Positions 1 to 7,846 of a stretch of 64,000 nucleotides of DNA are shown here, piece by piece. The notes under the pieces are model-generated. The model was not told where the DNA came from. It did no database searches and saw only the letters and a program-made list of their open reading frames with translations. Each line of letters begins with the position of its first letter. Within the stretch, counting starts at the first letter, position 1. A program made the translations under genes and the position numbers. The stretch lies in assembly GCF_900103955.1 (NCBI RefSeq), contig NZ_FNIL01000015.1, positions 1 through 64,000 on the forward strand, written 5' to 3'. This stretch comes from Alkalicoccus daliensis. Its GTDB lineage: Bacteria > Bacillota > Bacilli > Bacillales > Salisediminibacteriaceae.

Positions 1-806
1 CCGCTCGAGTATTCGGAGGGGACGAGACCGGCGTATGCCATCAATTGTCCGGGGGTGCGGAACCGATGAAAGGATCCAATTTCTGCGACAATTCCGATGG
101 CTGTAATGAGTGCCACCCCTTTGAGGCATTGAAGTGCCTGAATCATGGGGGCGTGAACCCCTTGAATCGACTGAGTATAGATTTCGTCTTCCAGCCGTTG
201 CACGCGTAGTTCCATTTCTTTGAGCTGATGGTAATATTCCCGGAAAACAACCCGCAGGGTATCCTGAGAGAACTTCAGTGTATCTAACCACTCTCTGTAT
301 TTTTTCGTTTGGCGCTTCACGCCTTGCGGCGGTCGAAGCTCGTGGCGCAGGAGAAACTTGCTCAACCTTTGACGGGTCCGAAGTTCATCTTCTTTTGCAT
401 CTTCTCGGCAGCGCACCAGATCGCGCAGTGCTTCATCTGCTTCCGTCGGCACGTAAATCGAGGTTAACTCTCCGGCACGATACAGTTGTGCGAGCCGAAG
501 CGCATCCCGACGATCTGTTTTCACCCGCTCACCCGGTCGTTGGGGAATGAGAGAGGGGGCGATAATGTCACAAGAGATACCGAGAGAGAGTAGCAGCCGA
601 TACAATGGATAGCCCGTAGGACCGGCTTCATAACAGACACGCAGATGGTCCGATGGACCGAGTTTACGCATCAACTTTCGAACATTTTCTACCGTATGCG
701 GGATGGTGCCCCAAAAGCGAGGAGCATCTCGACCTGCATCGGCGATCGCAACAGCAATCGTGTTCTTGGAGACGTCCAGACCAACAAATTTTGTGGTATC
801 ATTCAT
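1..806 (-). CDS. IS110-family transposase, partial (C-terminal part lies outside the window)
   Basis: Reading the minus strand from ATG at 806 gives an uninterrupted 268-residue frame that runs off the window start. It begins MNDTTKFVGLDVSKNTIAVA, the N-terminal DEDD-type RuvC-like motif of IS110 transposases (first Asp in GLDVS). It continues with YEAGPTGYPLYR and KTDRRDALRLAQL, and ends in the transposase_20 helix-hairpin segment (ALITAIGIVAEIG, MAYAGLVPS). IS110 enzymes move circular element copies, and family members are guided by an RNA from the element's own non-coding end. Family length is about 340-430 residues, so roughly a quarter or more is missing because of the window edge, not necessarily because of decay. 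The family call is firm; the subgroup is not resolved. Confidence 0.9.
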   Translation of the reverse strand, partial: MNDTTKFVGLDVSKNTIAVAIADAGRDAPRFWGTIPHTVENVRKLMRKLGPSDHLRVCYEAGPTGYPLYRLLLSLGISCDIIAPSLIPQRPGERVKTDRRDALRLAQLYRAGELTSIYVPTEADEALRDLVRCREDAKEDELRTRQRLSKFLLRHELRPPQGVKRQTKKYREWLDTLKFSQDTLRVVFREYYHQLKEMELRVQRLEDEIYTQSIQGVHAPMIQALQCLKGVALITAIGIVAEIGSFHRFRTPGQLMAYAGLVPSEYSS

Positions 807-920
807 GATAAGCTGGCTCCTTTCGTAATGTAGCTCTGAGGGGGTAAGAGGTTCTTACAGATCTCTATACCCGATTAACCTACGTATTTACGGATAGGGT
901 GCCAGTTTCGTTCATGATAA
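807..920 (-). mobile_element. Probable non-coding left end of the IS110 element
   Basis: About 110 bases separate the transposase start from the first unrelated sequence. They contain a short perfect hairpin (GTAAGA-ACC-TCTTAC, 845-859). The word TTCATGATAA occurs at the start codon and again near 913. In IS110-group elements this non-coding end usually carries the bridge RNA. The outer boundary is not visible because the family lacks clear inverted repeats. Confidence 0.4.
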
Positions 921-1043
921 CTCAATGCGATGGATCTTCCAAAACTGTGTAAACTTCCATAGCCGCTTCAATGATCTTAAAGTTAACTTCACCGAATTTG
1001 TACAGGAGACTGTTGGTCGAGCGGAGCCATGCACCCTCTAAAA

Positions 1044-1256
1044 CAGGTTTCCGATTCGTTCTTATCTTTGGTAAACGCAAGAAAAAGATTGTTACTATTA
1101 CAAACTCTTTTACAAGTAAAAAAATGGAGGCAGGGCGGTTTTTCAAGACGCCTGCGGAAAAAGAAAGCGTGAAGATCATCCCGGCCGCCAGGAAGGGATA
1201 GCTGAAGGATTTCTCCGCGGCAAGCGAAGAAAAAGAAGCCGCCGCATATCTTTATT
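1044..1256. repeat. Dispersed non-coding repeat, copy A
   Basis: Two blocks here are identical to blocks in a second copy at about 27.8-28.1 kb: 39 bases (1140-1178 = 27911-27949) and 43 bases (1192-1234 = 28070-28112). The flanks (AGGTTTCCGATTCGTTCTT at 1044, GATTGTT at 1088) also align. Between the blocks copy A has only 13 bases, where copy B has about 120. Short ORFs cross it in several frames but none has a credible start or is conserved between copies, so it is treated as non-coding. Confidence 0.75.
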
Positions 1257-1304
1257 ATAAAAACACCAGACTTAAGCAGAGTCCTGTTTGAAAGGAGCAC
1301 ATAG

Positions 1305-2081
1305 ATGAGTATTGAATTTATGATCATTATATTCCTGATTGGTTTTATCGGTTCCTTTATTTCCGGCATGGTGGGTATCGGCGGATCCATTATCAAATAT
1401 CCGATGCTGCTGTATTTACCGGTAATCCTCGGATACACGGCTTTCAGCTCACATGAAGTGTCTGGAATCAGCGCGATACAAGTATTTTTTGCAACGATCG
1501 CAGGCGTCTGGGCTTACCGGGGCAGCGGGTATCTGAATAAAGCACTGATTGCTTACATGGGCGGGGCAGTGTTGATTGGAAGTTTTATCGGGGGCTTCGG
1601 ATCCACTTTATTATCAGAACAAGCAATCAATATCGTTTATGCGGTGCTCGCGACGATTGCCGTAATAATGATGTTTCTTCCTAAAAAAGATATTGATAAT
1701 ATACCGATGGATCAAGTAACGTTTAAACGCGGGACTGCAGCAGGCACAGCATTTTTTGTCGGGATCGCTTCAGGCATTGTCGGAGCAGCAGGTGCGTTTA
1801 TTTTAGTGCCGATTATGCTCGTGCTACTTAAAATTCCTACAAGAATGACGATTGCCACCTCCCTTGCCGTTACCTTTATTTCCTCAATAGGTGCGACTAC
1901 AGGAAAAATCATTACTGACCAGATTCTATATGGACCCGCTGCTGTAATGATTGTGGCAAGTATAATTGCCGCTCCGCTCGGCGCCAGGCTGGGCCAAAAA
2001 ATGAATACGAAATATCTTCAATCAATACTGGCATTGTTAATACTGGCAACCGCAGTAAAAATCTGGACCGAGATTTTTTGA
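1305..2081 (+). CDS. TSUP-family membrane transporter (sulfite exporter TauE/SafE type)
   Basis: This 258-residue, almost wholly hydrophobic protein has about eight membrane segments arranged as two similar halves, typical of the TauE/SafE (TSUP) family. The glycine-rich opening of each half is visible: GSFISGMVGIGGSIIKYPML near residues 16-35 and VGIASGIVGAAGAFILVPIM near 151-170. Family members export or import sulfite, sulfonates or other small organosulfur anions; the substrate here is not known. The ATG at 1305 follows AAAGGAG at a good distance. The gene stands alone between a dispersed repeat and a TVP38-type gene, so context does not identify the substrate. Confidence 0.85.
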   Translation: MSIEFMIIIFLIGFIGSFISGMVGIGGSIIKYPMLLYLPVILGYTAFSSHEVSGISAIQVFFATIAGVWAYRGSGYLNKALIAYMGGAVLIGSFIGGFGSTLLSEQAINIVYAVLATIAVIMMFLPKKDIDNIPMDQVTFKRGTAAGTAFFVGIASGIVGAAGAFILVPIMLVLLKIPTRMTIATSLAVTFISSIGATTGKIITDQILYGPAAVMIVASIIAAPLGARLGQKMNTKYLQSILALLILATAVKIWTEIF

Positions 2082-2202
2082 TTACTTTAAAAATATAATT
2101 AAGCGCGAACAGTTAAGTTGCTCCTGTTTTAGTGTATGGTAGAGAAAAGCAACCACACGAAGTAATTGCTTTTTTCCAGCAAAAAATAGGAGCATGTTAC
2201 AT

Positions 2203-2898
2203 ATGAATATAAAACAGAAACGCATTCTTTTTTCAGCGTGTGTTCTTTTCTTAATAATTTTATATTTCGTGCTGCCACCATTCCGCGGATTTGTGGATCA
2301 GGCAGTCTCGATCATCACGTCAGGAGAGGCCGGACAGCTGCAGCAGTTTATATTATCCTATGGCGTATTTGCACCTGCCATATCCACTTTCTTAATGGTG
2401 CTTGCCGTGATTATAGCGCCCATTCCTACTTTCATCATTACGTTTACCAACGGTCTTTCCTACGGTGTGCTTTTGGGAGGTCTTCTTTCCTGGGGGAGTG
2501 CTCTGATCGGAGCTGCGATCTGTTATTATCTTGCTCATTTTTTCGGCAGGCCACTCGTAGTGAAGCTCGTACCTGCGCGGCCGCTCGACTGGGCAGACGA
2601 ATTTTTTGAAAAATACGGGGTGTATGCGGTAATTCTCAGCAGGGTGGTACCGGTAGTTTCCTACGGCGCGGCGAGCTATGCTGCGGGCCTGACAAAAATA
2701 AAATTCGTTCCTTATATGATAGGTACCGCGATCGGACAGACCCCTGGAACATTTCTCTATTCCTATATCGGAGCGAGTGCCACTAATTCCTACACGTTTC
2801 TTTTCTGGCTGTTCGGGGCTATCATCGTATTCGGCGTTTTAGCCAGCATATTGAAAAAATGGATTTCCCGTAAAAGTTCTCAGAAGGATAGAAGATAA
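2203..2898 (+). CDS. TVP38/TMEM64 (DedA/VTT superfamily) membrane protein
   Basis: This integral membrane protein of 231 residues has an N-terminal anchor (residues 6-22) and the VTT/SNARE-associated core. The core shows APIPTFIITFTNGLSYG, then a glycine-rich segment and AHFFGRPLV, and later the LSRVVPVVSYGAASYAAG reentrant motif. Relatives in Bacillus (YdjX/YdjZ/YtxB type) act in membrane homeostasis, and DedA relatives move undecaprenyl phosphate or phospholipid head groups; the exact role here is unknown. An in-frame ATG at 2194 is only one base from the AGGAG sequence, while ATG 2203 is ten bases away and is preferred. Confidence 0.85.
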   Translation: MNIKQKRILFSACVLFLIILYFVLPPFRGFVDQAVSIITSGEAGQLQQFILSYGVFAPAISTFLMVLAVIIAPIPTFIITFTNGLSYGVLLGGLLSWGSALIGAAICYYLAHFFGRPLVVKLVPARPLDWADEFFEKYGVYAVILSRVVPVVSYGAASYAAGLTKIKFVPYMIGTAIGQTPGTFLYSYIGASATNSYTFLFWLFGAIIVFGVLASILKKWISRKSSQKDRR

Positions 2899-2920
2899 CC
2901 ATAATAAATATATGTGAGAG

Positions 2921-2946
2921 GTTTAAAAAATGCGGGCACCGTCTAT
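2921..2946 (+). promoter_or_regulatory. Candidate sigma-B-type promoter
   Basis: GTTTAA (2921-2926), a 14-base spacer and GTCTAT (2941-2946) resemble the sigma-B consensus GTTTAA-N12-14-GGGTAT, with a perfect -35 and 4 of 6 at -10. It lies about 35 bases upstream of the RsbR-like gene, which would fit feedback in the general stress circuit. Confidence 0.35.
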
Positions 2947-2982
2947 AGATAGAAATAGTCTACATATTAGGAGGAAGATTCC

Positions 2983-3801
2983 ATGCCATACATCGGTAAA
3001 GAACTATATGACCATTTCTTTCGCAGCGTAGACCAGGTAATTGACCGTATTGTCGCTGCTACATCTCAGGATCTTGAGTTCGAGCTCTCTCCAAAGGAAT
3101 TTAAGCTGCATCACGAGTTACTTTATAATTTATTCCTAAAGATTAAAGAGGAGCTCGATGAACAGGATACTACGGGCGCGATCAATTTGGATTATGATCC
3201 TGCCGATGTGTTAAGTGAGCAGGGATACGACCTGAATTACATTATTATGCTGCTTACTCAATTTCGATTGAACGTAGTAAAGGAAATTGAAGGGGAATTT
3301 CAAAAGCATGGAGTCGGGATCCTCGGAGATGCATTTTATTTCATGAACCGGATGAGTGATATTTTCGATCAGGCGATAAAAAATTCTACATCGCATTACA
3401 ATAACGAGTACCAATTAAACCTGCAAAAGCTGGAGAAAGAATTGCTGCTGCTTTCTGCCCCCGTTGTCCCGGTAAAAAAAGACATTTCTGTCTTGCCAAT
3501 TGTGGGCTCTTTAAATGAGGAGCGGGCAGATCATATTATCGAGAACGTCATACCGGAAGTCGTGAAAAACAACGTAACGATCCTGATTATTGATTTTTCA
3601 GCAATACTTCAATTTGACTCCTACGTGGCTTCCCGTGTGTTAGAGATTGCGAAAACGTTACATTTATTAGGTATACACACTGTCACTACAGGCATTCGGC
3701 CCGACATGGCTCGTGCAATAATAAATCTTGAAAGCACCGTCGATGATATCGAGACCTACCGGGATGTTAAAGAAGCGCTGGAAAATGTTGAGCTAAAATA
3801 G
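2983..3801 (+). CDS. RsbR-type stressosome protein (RsbT co-antagonist family, STAS domain)
   Basis: This 272-residue protein has a variable alpha-helical N-terminal half (about 1-150, sensor-like, non-haem globin-type length) and a C-terminal STAS domain (about 160-268). The STAS domain carries IDFSAILQFDSYVASRVLEI and TVTTGIRPDMARAIINL, which match the RsbR paralogue signatures. RsbR paralogues and RsbS build the stressosome that holds the RsbT kinase and controls sigma-B. In B. subtilis RsbRA two Thr residues are phosphorylated by RsbT. The first site aligns with Ser213 here (FDS where Thr is usual), while the TGIRP Thr (236) is kept. The gene is monocistronic, with AGGAGGA ahead of ATG 2983 and a possible sigma-B promoter upstream. 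Confidence 0.88.
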   Translation: MPYIGKELYDHFFRSVDQVIDRIVAATSQDLEFELSPKEFKLHHELLYNLFLKIKEELDEQDTTGAINLDYDPADVLSEQGYDLNYIIMLLTQFRLNVVKEIEGEFQKHGVGILGDAFYFMNRMSDIFDQAIKNSTSHYNNEYQLNLQKLEKELLLLSAPVVPVKKDISVLPIVGSLNEERADHIIENVIPEVVKNNVTILIIDFSAILQFDSYVASRVLEIAKTLHLLGIHTVTTGIRPDMARAIINLESTVDDIETYRDVKEALENVELK

Positions 3802-3938
3802 AAGATGAGAATGTTGAATTCAGATTCGGCTCCGGTGAAGATATCCGCTTCAATTTTTAAGAGGTTTTAAATAACGTTTCACTTAAGCCAAAGCGATCTT
3901 CACAATAGGTATAGCTAATATAGAAAGGGGAATGACAT

Positions 3939-4874
3939 ATGAAAGCAGTAATTATAGAAAACTATGGCGGCAGGGAACAACTGAAGGAAAGCGAAAGAGA
4001 GGTTCCTGCGATCACAGAAGAACAAGTATTGTTGGAAATACATGCCACTTCGATTAATCCAATCGACTGGAAACTGCGCGAAGGATATTTAAAAGAGATG
4101 CTTCCGTTTGATTTTCCGATTATTCTTGGCTGGGATGCGGCAGGAGTCATTACAGAAGTCGGCAGTAAAATTACGGATTTCAATGTTGGGGACCGCGTAT
4201 TTGCAAGGCCGGCAACGACTAATCAGGGAACCTATGCAGAATTTGTTCCGGTCGATCAGGAACTGCTCGCAAAAATGCCGGATGAGATGAGCTACGAGGA
4301 AGCTGCGGCGATTCCTTTAGCAGGACTCACCGCATGGCAGTGCCTGGTAGATTTTTCGGAAATTAAAAAAGAAGAGAAAGTATTAATCCATGCCGGTGCA
4401 GGCGGCGTTGGAAACTTTGCAATTCAAATAGCGAAACACTTTGGCGCCTATGTGGCAACGACTGCAAGCAAGGAAAATGAAGAGTTTGTAAAATCCTTAG
4501 GCGCGGACGAAGTGATTGATTATAAAGAGCAGGACTTCAGTGAAGTGCTTACCGATTATGATATCGTATTGGATGCTGTCGGCGGAGAAGTGCTGAAGAA
4601 AAGCTATAAAGTACTGAAGCAGGGAGGCAGGCTGGTTTCTATTGCCGGTCAGCCTGAAGAAGAAGAGGCGAAAAAATATAATGTTAAAGCAGGATCCCAC
4701 TGGCTCGAGCCGAACGGCAGACAGCTGCAGCAGCTAGCGGAGCTTTATACAGCTGGGGAATTAAAGCCGGTGGTTGGCAATACGTTTGATTTATCTGAAC
4801 AGGGTTTAAAAGATGCGCATGAGCTGAGTGAAACAAATCATGCCCGCGGAAAAATCGTGATTCAAGTAAAATAA
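3939..4874 (+). CDS. NADP-dependent oxidoreductase, zinc-free MDR/quinone reductase type
   Basis: This 311-residue medium-chain dehydrogenase/reductase has a GroES-like N-terminal domain (INPIDWKLREG, GWDAAGVITEVG, GDRV) and a Rossmann domain opening with HAGAGGVGNFAIQIAK (about 150-165). It lacks the Cys/His zinc ligands of alcohol dehydrogenases, which places it with quinone oxidoreductase / enone reductase members that use NADPH. Such enzymes reduce quinones and reactive enones and often protect against electrophiles; the substrate is not known. AAAGGGG precedes ATG 3939. It is a single gene ending at a strong terminator that carries an inserted ISL3 element. Confidence 0.87.
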   Translation: MKAVIIENYGGREQLKESEREVPAITEEQVLLEIHATSINPIDWKLREGYLKEMLPFDFPIILGWDAAGVITEVGSKITDFNVGDRVFARPATTNQGTYAEFVPVDQELLAKMPDEMSYEEAAAIPLAGLTAWQCLVDFSEIKKEEKVLIHAGAGGVGNFAIQIAKHFGAYVATTASKENEEFVKSLGADEVIDYKEQDFSEVLTDYDIVLDAVGGEVLKKSYKVLKQGGRLVSIAGQPEEEEAKKYNVKAGSHWLEPNGRQLQQLAELYTAGELKPVVGNTFDLSEQGLKDAHELSETNHARGKIVIQVK

Positions 4875-4907
4875 CCAATTTTATGGCCGGAATTTAACAG
4901 ATTAAAA

Positions 4908-4962
4908 AAGAAACAGCACCCAACCCTGCAGTGAAGCAGAGGTCAGGGGTGCTGTTTTTTTT
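4908..4962. terminator. Bidirectional intrinsic terminator interrupted by ISL3
   Basis: AAACAGCACCC pairs with GGGGTGCTGTTT around the loop at about 4920-4942. A-rich sequence lies on the left and eight T on the right (4955-4962). It would serve both the plus-strand oxidoreductase and the minus-strand Ltp gene that faces it. The ISL3 element begins at the base after the last T. Confidence 0.85.
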
Positions 4963-6343
4963 GGCTCTACAATATATGTTGGGGTTTTGAAACAATAAGG
5001 CATAAAGAAACACGCAGGCTCCTCTATCCTTTACACTTGAATTGTCGAGAAACAAGTTGAAGGAGAGGATCTGCGTGCATAGTATGTATTTTACCATGAA
5101 TTTCCCGGGGTTAGAAGAAGTGACTGTGACAAACACAGAAGTAGTGGAAGGTGCGATGCACCTTCATATCGAAATGGAACGCAAGCCGCACCGCTGTCCG
5201 CATTGCTCCGAACGAACGAGTAAAGTGCATGACTACCGGATTCAGAAGATCGATCACTTAAAGATGTGGGAACGGCCCACGGTCCTGTTCTATCGTCGCA
5301 GGCGTTATGCCTGTACGTGTGGAAAACGTTTTGCAGAACGGCGTACGTTTGTAGAACGATATCAGCGGCACAGTGTGGAATGGAATCAGGCGCTGGGGCT
5401 GCGGGTGATTCAGGGAAAAAACTTCACAGATAGTGCCAAGCAGTTTCATACCTCTCCGACAACTGCGATGAGGAGGTTCGACAATATCTCTGCCCCGATG
5501 CTGGAGGAAATAGAAGACCTCCCTGCGGTGATTGCGATCGATGAATATAAGGGAGATACGAATCAAGGGAAATATCAGGTGATACTGGCAGATGGGGTCA
5601 CAGGAGAACCCCTGGATATCCTCCCGGACCGTTCGGTCCAGACCGTCAAACGTTACTTGCAGAAAAAAGGAAGTCAAGTGCGCATCGTGGTGATGGATAT
5701 GAGTCCTTCTTTTAAGTCTGCCGTCCAGCAAGCTTTAGGGAAGCCAGTAATTGTGGCCGATCGATTTCATTTCTGTCGCTATATCTATTGGGCGCTCGAT
5801 CAGGTGAGGCGCCGCGTCCAAAAGGATTTTCATGAGTATGACAGAAGAAAATGTAAGCGAATGAAGCATGTGTTTCATAAAAAGTCGCATGAGCTCACAG
5901 AAAAACAGCGCTGGTATCTTGAACGCTACCTCTCGTTGTCTGAAGAGCTTCGCACCGCCTATGAACTGAAGGAAGCCTACCAGTCCTGGTTTCAAACAGC
6001 GAAAGAAGTAGGAAGAAGCGATGGGAGAAGAGTAAAAGAAGAGCTGCATGTGTTCTATCAGCGCGTGGTGGCATCCAAGATGCCCGAATTTCACAAAGCC
6101 ATAAAAACATTCCGAAATTGGGAAGTAGAAATCTTGAATAGCTTTATCTTTGGGTATACGAATGGGCCGATTGAAGGGTTAAATAATCAAACGAAGGTGA
6201 TCAAACGCAATGCCTTCGGATTTCAACGGTATGATCGCTTTCGTTTACGTGTATTGTTACACCATCAATGGAAAAAAAGACATTTTCAAGTAGGATAAGG
6301 GGCAGCGACACAAAGCCGCTACCCCAACAATTGACTTAGAACC
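4963..6343 (+). mobile_element. Complete ISL3-family insertion sequence, 1381 bp
   Basis: The left end GGCTCTACAATATATGTTGGGGT (first 20 bases at 4963) and the inverted right end ending at 6343 match at 16 of 23 positions, with GTTGGGGT shared exactly. The element is flanked by a direct repeat of eight T (4955-4962 and 6344-6351). This is the 8-bp duplication typical of ISL3, although a homopolymer makes the exact register ambiguous. Size, ends and transposase all agree with the family. Confidence 0.9.
5075..6298 (+). CDS. ISL3-family transposase
   Basis: The protein is 407 residues from GTG 5075, which sits 6 bases after AGGAGAGG; an ATG at 5042 lies ahead of this ribosome site and is less likely. 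The N-terminal zinc-ribbon is visible as HRCPHC and YACTCGKRF, with a helix-turn-helix segment after it (TDSAKQFHTSPTTAMRRFD). The DDE catalytic core follows, with AIDEYKG (first Asp), VVMDMSPSFK (second Asp) and the final Glu in GPIEGLNNQTKVIKRNAFGF. All key residues are present and the frame is open, so the element looks capable of movement. Confidence 0.95.
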   Translation: MHSMYFTMNFPGLEEVTVTNTEVVEGAMHLHIEMERKPHRCPHCSERTSKVHDYRIQKIDHLKMWERPTVLFYRRRRYACTCGKRFAERRTFVERYQRHSVEWNQALGLRVIQGKNFTDSAKQFHTSPTTAMRRFDNISAPMLEEIEDLPAVIAIDEYKGDTNQGKYQVILADGVTGEPLDILPDRSVQTVKRYLQKKGSQVRIVVMDMSPSFKSAVQQALGKPVIVADRFHFCRYIYWALDQVRRRVQKDFHEYDRRKCKRMKHVFHKKSHELTEKQRWYLERYLSLSEELRTAYELKEAYQSWFQTAKEVGRSDGRRVKEELHVFYQRVVASKMPEFHKAIKTFRNWEVEILNSFIFGYTNGPIEGLNNQTKVIKRNAFGFQRYDRFRLRVLLHHQWKKRHFQVG

Positions 6344-6359
6344 TTTTTTTTAGAATAAA

Positions 6360-7523
6360 TTAAAAACCTACTGCATCTGCGGCATTTGAAGCATCCTTAT
6401 TACTAAAGCCTTCGAATTCCAACTGTTCGATCAGTCCGGAGCGGGAAAAGGAGCTGAAACTAAGATAATGTTCTGCCATTTGTACCGCCTGGGCACTCCA
6501 GTCTACAGTGATGTTTTCAACTGCATATTCCGCATGCTCATTACTGAAGCCTTCAAATTCTAATTGCCCAATCAAGCCGCTTTTGGAAAAAGAAGTGAAG
6601 CTTAAATAATGTTCTGCAGTTTCCACTGCCTGCGCCTGCCAGTCTACCTCAATATTTTCTACTCCGTACGTTGCATCTTCCTTGCTGAAACCTTCAAATT
6701 CCAATTGCTCAATTAAACCGCTCTTGGAAAAAGAGGTGAAACTTAAATAATCCTTTGCAGTGTTTACTGCTTGCTGCTGTGATACAGTTTCTGCATTTGC
6801 TGGTTCCTCCGCAGCAACTCGCTCTTCTTCTTTTTCAAGTTCTGCCTCTTCAGCAGCAATTCGTTCTTCCTCCTCTCGGTCTGCTTCTTCTGCCGCAACC
6901 CGCTCTTCTTCTTCACGTTCGGCTTCTTCAGCAGCAATTCGTTCTTCCTCCTCTCGTTCTGCTTCTTCTGCCGCAATACGTTCTTCTTCACGTTCGGCTT
7001 CTTCAACAGCAATTTGTTCCTCCTCCTCTCGCGCGGCTTCCTCTGCAGCAATCCGTTCTTCCTCTTCGCGTTCGGCTTTTTCCGCAGCGATGCGCTCTTC
7101 CTCCTCACGTTCGGCTTCCTCCGCTGCAATGCGCTCTTCCTCTTCACGTTCGGCTTCTTCCGCAGCAATCCGTTCTTCCTCTTCGCGTTCGGCTTCTTCC
7201 GCGGCGATGCGCTCTTCCTCCTCACGTTCGGCTTCTTCCGCGGCGATACGCTCTTCCTCCTCACGTTCGGCTTCCACCTGCTGATCCGCTTCTTCCGCTA
7301 ATTCCGTTCCTGCCACATTCGAAACATTCTCTTCCACCGGCTCTGTCGATATTCCAAATAAAATTAAAAAAATAATGACAGCGGAACCAAAGTACATTGC
7401 AACTTTTTTTCTTTGTTTTTCCTCTGATGGACCCCATTTTAAAACAAGATTTGGTCTGATTAGACCAACAAAAAGCACCAAAACTGAAACAAGAAATAAT
7501 AAGAGAAATAAATCTTCCATCAT
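6360..7523 (-). CDS. Membrane protein with charged 13-residue repeats and three Ltp domains
   Basis: The protein has 387 residues. Two N-terminal membrane segments (about 4-24 and 41-60) flank a short basic loop. A coiled-coil-like stalk follows, made of twelve tandem copies of EREEEERIAAEEA; most are 13 residues, one is 12 and the last 14. The C-terminus holds three copies of a roughly 45-residue Ltp-type domain (pattern A..AEHYLSFTSFSKSGLI.QLEFEGFS...A.YAVEN..VDW, the last one cut short). Ltp domains occur in host lipoproteins and in the TP-J34 phage protein that blocks DNA injection. In Bacillaceae similar domains end many cell-surface proteins of unknown role. AAGGAGGT precedes two adjacent ATG codons; the second (7520) has better spacing. 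No lipobox is present. Confidence 0.75.
   Translation of the reverse strand: MMEDLFLLLFLVSVLVLFVGLIRPNLVLKWGPSEEKQRKKVAMYFGSAVIIFLILFGISTEPVEENVSNVAGTELAEEADQQVEAEREEEERIAAEEAEREEEERIAAEEAEREEEERIAAEEAEREEEERIAAEEAEREEEERIAAEKAEREEEERIAAEEAAREEEEQIAVEEAEREEERIAAEEAEREEEERIAAEEAEREEEERVAAEEADREEEERIAAEEAELEKEEERVAAEEPANAETVSQQQAVNTAKDYLSFTSFSKSGLIEQLEFEGFSKEDATYGVENIEVDWQAQAVETAEHYLSFTSFSKSGLIGQLEFEGFSNEHAEYAVENITVDWSAQAVQMAEHYLSFSSFSRSGLIEQLEFEGFSNKDASNAADAVGF
6815..7276 (-). repeat. Tandem 39-bp repeats, twelve units, inside the Ltp gene
   Basis: About twelve in-frame 39-base units encode the 13-residue charged repeat. Units differ at synonymous sites; one has lost a codon and another has gained one. 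Such arrays change copy number readily. Long open frames on the opposite strand are a by-product of the repeat. Confidence 0.85.
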
Positions 7524-7846
7524 CTTACCTCCTTATTCATATAATAGGTACTGGTATTCCAATTATTGCATAAAAAATGTGATAATTAGATAGGCACATA
7601 GTTGATATTATAAATATGTTTGCACACGACTATATCACCGGATTTATGAAGTATATTTACTTCTTTGAAAACTTTTTTAAGAGTATTTCCCCAGCTTTAA
7701 TATTAGGCATCTGCAAAATGAAAAAGATTAGCTTCTATAGTGAAAGAGGATCATAATAAATATTAAAATTTCTCCTAAACACACGCTCTGCAGCAAACAC
7801 TGGTATAATGTTCTCCTTACGTCTTTTTTAAACCGGGGAGTACATC
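7524..7846. other. Intergenic region between divergent genes, with one likely promoter
   Basis: An extended -10 element TGGTATAAT (7801-7809) lies about 40 bases upstream of the MFS gene. No clear -35, repeat or RNA structure was recognised in the rest. Confidence 0.45.

Noticed and set aside
922-1438. Minus-strand open frames of 85 and 149 codons around repeat copy A
   Set aside because: They cross the dispersed repeat and the start of the TauE gene; frames are not conserved between repeat copies.
6815-7276. Regular repeats that could suggest a CRISPR array
   Set aside because: Units are contiguous 39-base coding repeats without spacers and stay in frame.
6755-7375. Long open frames on the plus strand (up to 206 codons) across the repeat gene
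   Set aside because: They arise from the 39-base repeat on the minus strand; composition is low-complexity (Leu/Gln or Ser/Ala/Arg), no ribosome site, no family pattern.
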